Shown in pieces: positions 56,960-64,000 of a DNA stretch of 64,000 bases. The notes under the pieces were generated by a model. It was not told the DNA's origin. It did no database searches and saw nothing but the letters and a program-made list of their open reading frames with translations. The number at the start of each line of letters is the position of its first letter. The stretch's first letter is position 1. The DNA comes from Oxytricha trifallax (taxonomy: Eukaryota > Ciliophora > Spirotrichea > Sporadotrichida > Oxytrichidae), in NCBI GenBank assembly GCA_000711775.1, contig ARYC01003127.1:1-64000 (forward strand). Reading direction: 5' to 3'. The position numbers and the translations under genes were made by a program.

Positions 56960-59900
56960 TAAACTTCAAGTTAAACGTTTATTAGTATAATTCTCTATTT
57001 TTGCGTTTTATAATCGTCTGATACCTTCCTTACATCAAATAAGTTCCCGTTTAATCGTCTTTTATTCTAATATATTTAAATAATTACTATTAATCTAGCA
57101 AACTATTATAAGGACAGTTAGAAATCTCATATTTAGTTTAATGATTTAAAGATCAAATTAGGATTAAATGCTAACTAAATTAGTAACAGTTATACTACTT
57201 AAACTTATTGTTATATTTTTATATTCAATTTCCCCAATTAAATTATATTTTAACTATAGTATTTATATAAATAAATATTTAAATTGACTCTAAATCGTAT
57301 TTAATAAAATTTTAAATCAAAGGCAACTCAAGAGAATAAAATTTGGCATTTTCCAGAGAGGGAATTTAAAATAACTCTTCCTGATTATTTCAAGAAAGTA
57401 AAGTTTTTTTTCATTTGAGTGGCAATCCTGCTATCATTCTTTGTGAACTTTTTAGTTAAAGTATAATTCATAGATCTTTTTTTTAATAAAATAATGTATA
57501 TACTATTGACTGTTATATAAAATTAAATATAGTATTAGTAATGCATCTTTATTATAAATCTACTTCAATTAATTAATTTAAAATTCTCCTAGCCATTTAA
57601 CTGAAATACGGAGAAAATGCTTTCTACCTTTTTATGCAGATAATTATTTTTAATGGAGTTACAAAATATTTCAATAGAAAAATGGCCTATGTTTTGAAGA
57701 AAAACATAAGACAGAATAACAAAAATTTTATTTAATTTTGAAATTTAAAAGGAAGATAAAAGAAAGAATTTTAATAATTTTATAACAACTAAGATATTTA
57801 GGATTGATGTACTAAATATGCTTAATGATTTTAAGGAAATCCTTTTGGGATTTTTATTGACAGATTATTATGGAAAATGTTATTATAAAAATTTCTCGAA
57901 TTTCTCAAATAAAATTTGGGATTAAGAATTTGTATTAAATCATAAATTTTTTTAAAATTTTGAACAATAAGCTAAAACTATATTCTTGATAAACTAGTCA
58001 ATAATTTGAACTCAGATCTTTAATATATTTTTAAAGTACAGATTTTATTAACTTAATTATATGCGATAAAAAATTAAATTGTGCAGGAGGTGCTGGCATT
58101 ACTCTCCCTTATTTATTTCTAAGAGAATAAGTGTATCCTAAAATTTTGGAAATTATGTCATAGTTCTAAATATATATTTAAACTTTACCTTGTCGAACTT
58201 TATTTTTATAGAGACTAATATTTGAAAAACATTTGCCAATTTCAACTGAAAGAGCCTCCAAATAAAAACCCAAGAGTAAAATTCTTGACAAAATTTGTAA
58301 ATAATATTGCATTTATAAATAAAAATTATTCATTCTAGGGTTTAATAGTTAAAATTTTATTTTTAAAATTATTAACAATCAATGAGAATCAAACTCTTTC
58401 CAAACAAATTAAAGTCAAGTACTTAGGTTTAGTATTTGATTTTTATTATCCTTTTTATCAGTTAAATATCTAAAACGTTATGTGTGCAATTTTTATATAT
58501 TAAATTAATATTTGAGCGAGTTTTTTTAGAATTCACAGAAAAAGCTTTACAATTTAGAAGAATCTCAAATGAAAATAACTATAAATGCAAATGAAATTTT
58601 TTAACGAGAAATAAAATTAATTCAATCTCAGTGGTTGTCATAATAGCAAAGTTGCAGATGGAAAAGAAAATTTATAAGATAAAGTTATAACCAGAATTAG
58701 GGAAGGCATGTCTATTAAGATTTATTAAATTTGTTAAAGAAATGAAAATATTTGTAATAAAAAAAGGATTAGTAAAAGACAGAGTAAAACTAAATATTTT
58801 TAAGATTAATAATATAAAGTTAAAAATTAATCTTTTTGTTTATAAATAATTCTTATAATTTTATTTTCTTCATTTATATAGAGAAGGAACTATTTTTATT
58901 AGAATATGTTGTGAATTTTAACAATTAAATAATCTTTTTACTAAACATATCCAATACAATAATACCAATTTTTTTTTGATTTTTGCTTTTATTGCTATAG
59001 AATTTAGTGTATATTCTTATTTAAAGCAGCAAATGGATTTGAAATATATAATTTAGCATATTGAAACGCTAAATGATTTGATTTATTGAAAAAAATACAG
59101 TTTTACACATTAACTAAAACATTCTGGCTTTACGCTCAAGATTTACTTATTTCAATTTTATGCAAAATTTTTTAAAAGCATCTAAATCAGAGAATTGGAT
59201 CAGTATCTCATGGGAGTTTGAATAAGAGATTAATGTGCTTTTGAAGTTTATACTTGCTTGAGGAGAATTTAACAAATCTGTAGAAATTTAATGAAATTTT
59301 AAAGAAATTAAAAAATTTATTCTTTTGAGTTTTAATTAAAAATAAATAATAGGGATATGGGTAATTTATTTTGCATAAATTATAATAAACTGATATTGGT
59401 TTGAAAAATTCATCTCAAGGGAATGTTTTAATTATATAATTATTAATGGTAATTATATTTAAACTTATAAAAATTTAATAATTGAACACTTTGGAGATAA
59501 GTTTATATTAATTTTTGTAAAAACAATTCAAATTCTTACTTTAATGCCTCTAAAAGAGCATTTCTTTATTGTTTATATTTAATATGGAGATGGCTGCAAA
59601 GCGCCTCTTCTGTAATTGATTGGAAAATTAATAGACCAAATGATTGAAAGCATTATGAAATATGATGAAATATTTTAACAGTAGTAATAGTAAATATCTA
59701 TAAATTGGCAAAATAGAGTGATCAGCAAAAGTAAGCCTACAAATGTATGATTTTCTTAAATTAACTAGGAAATTAATGATTAAACCTCTGTCACTGTCTA
59801 TCTCCAAAAAATCTCTATAGTTTCATATCTGACTGATAAAAGAGCATTTATAATTTTAAAATGCTATAGGATATTTTCTTAAAGTCTGGTTTATAAAATC

Positions 59901-61430
59901 AAAGGAATGTAACTAAATAAATGCAGAAAATAAATTAAAAATAAATTGGCATTAACCTATCGTTCTAATCATAATGATCCCTAATGGTGGCAAATCGTAT
60001 CTTCAGCTCACCCAAAAATTCAAGCCTACTAGATCTTCTCATTTTGAGATTGTTATTGCGGGGAAAGTAATTACTACCCTGTAGAGATACTATAATTTCC
60101 CTTTATATTTAAAGTATTTTGTGATAATTACATTTATTAATTAATTTGTTTCGGGTATAGTTTAATCAATTACAAGAATTAATACAATCCAATAATAAGA
60201 CTCTTTCATATTAATTGCACTACAGTAAACTATTTCATCAGTAGCACGTCATCTTTGGAATGTTTCATGCCCTTCAAATATATAAAAGCACATTTAAATT
60301 CTAGTTTAGTCAGATAATTATTATTGCCCTGGTTGTTTTTATTGAATGCTTAGTTAATAAGTGCTTGTTCCATTTACTCTCGTAGACTATTATCTAAAGT
60401 TATAGCTGCTTTGAGCAATTTTATTGGACTAAAATTACTAAGTGTTTGTCAATAAAATATTGAATTTAGCTATGTTTGAGTTTTGAATTTAAACCTACCC
60501 ACACCTTGAATTTAGTTGAAAAACTAAGGTTAAGAAATGCATTTTATGAGTGTTGAGGTCATATTGATATAAAAGACATTTTAAAATTATTGCATAAAAG
60601 AATTTAATCGTATATTATTTTGCTGATTGAAGTTCATTTGAGGGTTTAGCGGTTGATAGCTTAAAATTGATAAAATTGGCTTTAACAGTAGTTCAATCAG
60701 CTTTTACTAAGTCTCGGTCTAAAATTATAGATTTAATGTTATGGGCGCTGAAACATGTCACCATGATGTGCTATGAATAGAAGTTTATTTACTGCTATTG
60801 ACAATAGAGCAATTATTAATGGTGTTATTGTCATCAAAATTTATAATAGGCTTTTGTAAATTTAAGCAATTATCTACTTGTCCCTTATACTGAACTGATA
60901 CTGAAGCTATAAAAGCAGATTTTGATTGTTTTCATATCTTTACTCCACCATTTTGAATTATATTTTACTATTTAAATTTAATTTGTCCTTATTACTTGAT
61001 TATTTTTTATTCTATTTGTTGTGAATGAATAGATTTCTCTGATTGAAACACATTTAGAAGAGTAATTTAAATTTATAAAATATTAATTTAATAACTTAAA
61101 AAAATAGATGCCATTCATATCTGAAGAATTAGCTGATTCCGATGATCTAAAGATAAATATAAGCGATAATTAAATACTTTTATTCTATCATAGTATTTTT
61201 GGTTAATCAATTGGTTGGCTGATCTTTCTTCAATTTACATTATTTCATTCTTTATGCATTTGATTTCTAAATTGTATTTATCATCAATAAATGCCATTAA
61301 ATAATTTAAATTATTCTATTTTTTTAAATTTTTAATTCTCTTAAGCAAGGTTGTATTGTAAGTAACCCAGAAATTTACGATAACTACCTAAGATTTTATG
61401 ATTAATAAATCTAACTCATTGTTTAATTTT
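56960..61430. other. AT-rich DNA without recognisable genes
   Basis: Long AT-rich stretch with frequent TGA in all frames. Slightly lower AT at 59.95-60.3 and 60.6-60.9 kb gives no consistent frame. No inverted repeats noticed. Confidence 0.45.
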
Positions 61431-61474
61431 TTTATTTTAAAAGGAGAAACTTACATTTAGTCGTATAGTTCTTA

Positions 61475-61984
61475 TTGCAATGGCAGACTCAAGATTATTT
61501 TAGCGCTCAACCAATTCAAAAGCAGTTCTTGAAATAGCACACCCAAAGTAAGTTAATTCAGGAGTTTAGTTCACTCCTGTCCAACAAAATTGCAGCACAG
61601 AGAGATGCGCAAGGACAAGAAGAGTATAGAGATGAATATTACGATGAAGAGGAGGATAATTTAGAAGAAATGGAGGAATGAGTGGATAAGAATGATGACT
61701 AAGAAGAGGAAGAAGAAAAGAAGGGTTTAGAAGTTTAAGAAGAGAGGAAAGAGGAGGATAAAAATATGAAAGAGGGCGATGATAAGTATGATGAAGATGC
61801 CTGTGGTGAAGTGGGTATATATATATATATTTGGATTAAAGAAGAAGATGATTGGATTTCTTTTACAAAGAAGTTAAAGATGCTTTCATTAGATAGAGAC
61901 GATTCAGTCGTATAAATATATATTATAAAAATCCACATGAGTATAATTTTGGTTATTAATAACTGTAAAAATCAATAATAATGA
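61475..61984 (+). pseudogene. Gln-rich then acidic protein fragment
   Basis: One frame, open apart from a single TGA at 61679-61681, reads LQWQTQDYFSAQPIQKQFLK, QHTQSKLIQEFSSLLSNKIA, AQRDAQGQEEYRDEYYDEEE, then an Asp/Glu/Lys-rich tail with KEEDDWISFTKKLKMLSLD-like sequence near 61840-61900. An AT-rich stretch ending CTTACATTTAG just before it looks like an intron end. A competing frame at ATG 61480 (MADSRLFQRSTNSKAVLEIA) is also plausible for the first 45 codons. A (TA)n run interrupts the tail near 61816-61830. Function unknown; acidic tails recur in several fragments of this window. Confidence 0.42.
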
Positions 61985-61999
61985 AAAAGATAAAGGAAT

Positions 62000-62640
62000 T
62001 TAAACAAACTGATTTTAACATAATCTATTTCATTAATTAAGCAAATGTATTTTATTTTTATCATTTTATATTAATATTTTACTTTCTAGAGCTCTCTTAC
62101 TTTAACATTTTGTCTTTCATATCATTCATTGAAGAAAATATTTTTAATTATTTTGGTATTCATGAAATTCAGATTCTTTATGCAATTTAGGTTTTCCTTT
62201 GTTTTATTGAGGATTTCTTAGCTGTCTTGAGTTTTTCTATATAATGAATTTCTCTAAGTATTTGACGATCCCCTCTAATATCTAAACTAATTTCTTCAAC
62301 AATAAACAAAGATGAAACATTAGAAATTAATTATTCAATTAACGATATAATTCATTGATGGGCAGTAATATCAAACTTAGGGGCTGTGTGGGGGGGGGAC
62401 ACAGAAAGCTATAACTTATGAGATAGAGTTCGAACCTAGCAAGACCAAAGTTTTTATGAGAGTTAAGTTTAAATTACTATATTTATCATATTATCTTTTT
62501 GCTGTAAATTTCATAACTTAATGAGTGCATACAGTTATTATCAATACTAATCCCATCAGTCATACCACTTAATAATTATATATAATTTTAAAATAGCATA
62601 GCAATAATAACCTTTATTGTTAAAATATTTAATGACTGTA
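62000..62640. other. AT-rich DNA with a G9 run
   Basis: Mostly AT-rich. At 62379-62400 there is an unusual GGGGCTGTGTG followed by G9, and about 30 bp later GAGTTCGAACCTAGCAAGAC, which resembles a tRNA T-arm but has no acceptor partner. Confidence 0.4.
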
Positions 62641-62647
62641 ATTAAAG

Positions 62648-62860
62648 ATGATGATGGAACAGATAAGCATAGCTTCCACTCCAAATTGGCAGTAGTATAA
62701 GCCAATTAAAATTACTAAAATTATAGGATACAGATAAATTATTATAGAGCCATATTATCTATGAAATTTTTGTTTTTAATAGAGGCATATAAAAAACTAA
62801 AAAGAAGACTACCCCTGGAGGATCAGGTATTTGTAAACCCCAATTAAGTATAGAGTTATA
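62648..62860 (+). CDS. Small coding-like segments, possible MDSs
   Basis: ATGATGATGGAACAG near 62648 opens MMMEQISIASTPNWQQYKPI, followed by AT-rich DNA and then a short low-AT piece at 62805-62850 (KTTPGGSGICKPQL or RRLPLEDQVFVNPN depending on frame). The pattern of short coding pieces separated by AT-rich DNA is what an MDS/IES array looks like, but pointers were not identified. Confidence 0.3.
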
Positions 62861-63018
62861 GTTTTAATATTATTTGTGTAATTTTTTAAAACTTTAGATT
62901 TATTAATTCAGTAAATTACATGCAATATTTTATATCTATATAGTTTTTATTGCTAATTTTCTCTAAAGAGATCATAAATCATTTCATAAGAAGTTTGAAA
63001 TTGAAAATAAACTAACAG

Positions 63019-63203
63019 GTGCGTCAGAGTGACAATACTGAGACCATTCACTTCAAGATTCAGGATTAACTGGAGTATATAACTCGTTTACTAGAAGCAG
63101 TCGGTATATTAATGACTGGCAAATCAGAGGGTCTTGGACCACTTAATGAGGGAGGTAAATTAAAAGCAAGCAACACTTATATTGCTATAATTAGTTTTTA
63201 ATA
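63019..63203 (+). CDS. Exon- or MDS-like coding segment
   Basis: After AAACTAACAG the frame reads VRQSDNTETIHFKIQDQLEY, ITRLLEAVGILMTGKSEGLG and PLNEGGKLKASN, with balanced amino-acid composition and low AT against AT-rich flanks. The left edge looks like a 3' splice site and GGTAAATTA near 63153 like a 5' splice site, so it may be an internal exon of ~45 residues. No family recognised. Confidence 0.42.
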
Positions 63204-63209
63204 TCATGT

Positions 63210-64000
63210 TTTGATAAGTGTTATGAGTAAAATATTATTATTCAATTAAAAATGAGAAGATATTGACTTAAATTTCATTTATGATTCGAAAGTTAAATAA
63301 AAGAAGCATTATTGGATTCTCATATTTGCAAAATGAATAAAATTAATGAGTAAACTCAGGGTTTATCATCAAGATTTTCTTATTTAAATGAGGACAGTAA
63401 CTAACAACAACAAAAAATAGAACAGTTTTTATAATTTTTTAAAGTCTTGAAAATAGATTGTAATTGAAACCTAATCTAAAACAATTAAAATTTAAAAACA
63501 TTTTATAATTTAAATTATGTATAGTAAATATTTTCTATATTCGTTAACCTCCAAAAATACTTGATTCTTATATATCGAGGACTATCAATACAACATTTAA
63601 TCTTTTTATTTACTCACTCATGAACCTATACCATCTCATCAATATATATATATATATCCTTCTAAAATCTTCCAGTACATATCCATCAAATTTCAATAAA
63701 TGCACATACCAAAATTAATCATTAATAGTCTTCAAATAATTAAACAGTAAAACAATCAGGGTGTTGCGTAGTAGTATAATTGGATCCTTTTTTTGGGGTT
63801 TAGCAGAAATTACATAAGCATTTAAGAGGAAATTTTTAATTTATGCCAGAAGACATTTCTAAAGACACTTTTTCTGCTAAAATGCCTATATTTGATTTCT
63901 ATTAATACATAGAAATGGAAATATTACATAATAAAATTATTTAATTATATATTATATAAGTTATTACTATTAATAATTTAAGTCCAAGAAAATGCTAATA
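63210..64000. other. AT-rich DNA with a (TA)n run, no gene seen
   Basis: Includes a TA microsatellite at about 63640-63657. No coding island. Confidence 0.45.

Noticed and set aside
61816-61830. (TA)n run as a regulatory or boundary element
   Set aside because: Simple microsatellite; similar runs occur at 63640-63657 without any other feature.
62378-62450. Possible tRNA or pol III element (GAGTTCGAACCT resembling a B box after a G-rich A-box-like string)
   Set aside because: No acceptor or anticodon stem could be formed by eye and the G9 run does not fit a tRNA. Left as a curiosity.
1-64000. CRISPR arrays, rRNA genes, bacterial operons
   Set aside because: No regularly spaced direct repeats, no rRNA-like conserved sequence and no ribosome-binding-site-led gene strings; the code usage is ciliate.
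1-64000. LTR retroelements or virus-derived capsid elements
   Set aside because: No long direct terminal repeats, reverse-transcriptase or capsid-like motifs recognised. All repeats with ends found here are inverted and DNA-transposon-like.

Overview
The window reads as germline (micronuclear) DNA of a spirotrich ciliate of the Oxytricha/Stylonychia kind. Three things support this. First, the DNA is very AT-rich, with islands of coding-like sequence that only make sense if TAA and TAG are read as glutamine and TGA is the stop. Second, it carries three copies of a telomere-bearing (TBE-type) DNA transposon with the known three-gene layout: a DDE transposase, a 22-kDa-type protein on the opposite strand, and a C2H2 zinc-finger/protein-kinase protein. 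The best preserved terminus ends in G4T4-type telomeric sequence next to an ANT site. Third, no long intact gene runs through the window. Genes appear as short blocks separated by AT-rich DNA, as expected of macronucleus-destined segments (MDSs), internal eliminated sequences and germline-limited relics.

Layout. 1-3390 is the right-hand part of TBE copy 1. 4.0-13.1 kb holds coding-like host fragments, including a duplicated leader (5.3 and 8.1 kb), a long block at 8.5-10.5 kb and cleaner blocks at 11.7 and 12.6 kb. 13.15-17.91 kb is TBE copy 2, lacking its left end and carrying two insertions: a gene-fragment repeat near 15.87-16.23 kb and a 717-bp inverted-repeat element with an AAT duplication. 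17.9-21.5 kb holds a good ciliate-code ORF (19394-20317) running into palindromic element A1 (20291-20842), then a minus-strand acidic coding fragment. 21.5-31.6 kb is mostly AT-rich DNA with little visible content. 31588-35730 is a structurally complete TBE copy 3 in reverse orientation, flanked by ATT. 36.3-38.8 kb contains palindrome A2, a small transposon-like element with an 8-bp duplication and its own ORF, and a separate ORF. 39.3-43.4 kb contains two members of a second palindrome family. 45.87-48.88 kb is a 3-kb element with about 210-bp terminal inverted repeats and a Merlin/ISXO2-type transposase, plus coding frames on the other strand. 51-54 kb holds host gene fragments, one a mitochondrial carrier. 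55.5-57 kb and 61.4-63.2 kb hold further coding-like blocks.

How the parts relate. TBE-type transposases target ANT and are known to take part in programmed genome rearrangement in Oxytricha. Palindromes A1 and A2 and the element inside TBE copy 2 are all flanked by 3-bp ANT-type repeats, so they may be non-autonomous passengers of an ANT-targeting transposase. The Merlin-like element and the 863-bp element belong to other systems. Because only TGA stops translation and AT content is high, open frames of 200-260 codons are expected by chance in this window. ORF length alone was therefore not treated as evidence, and many coding calls carry modest confidence.
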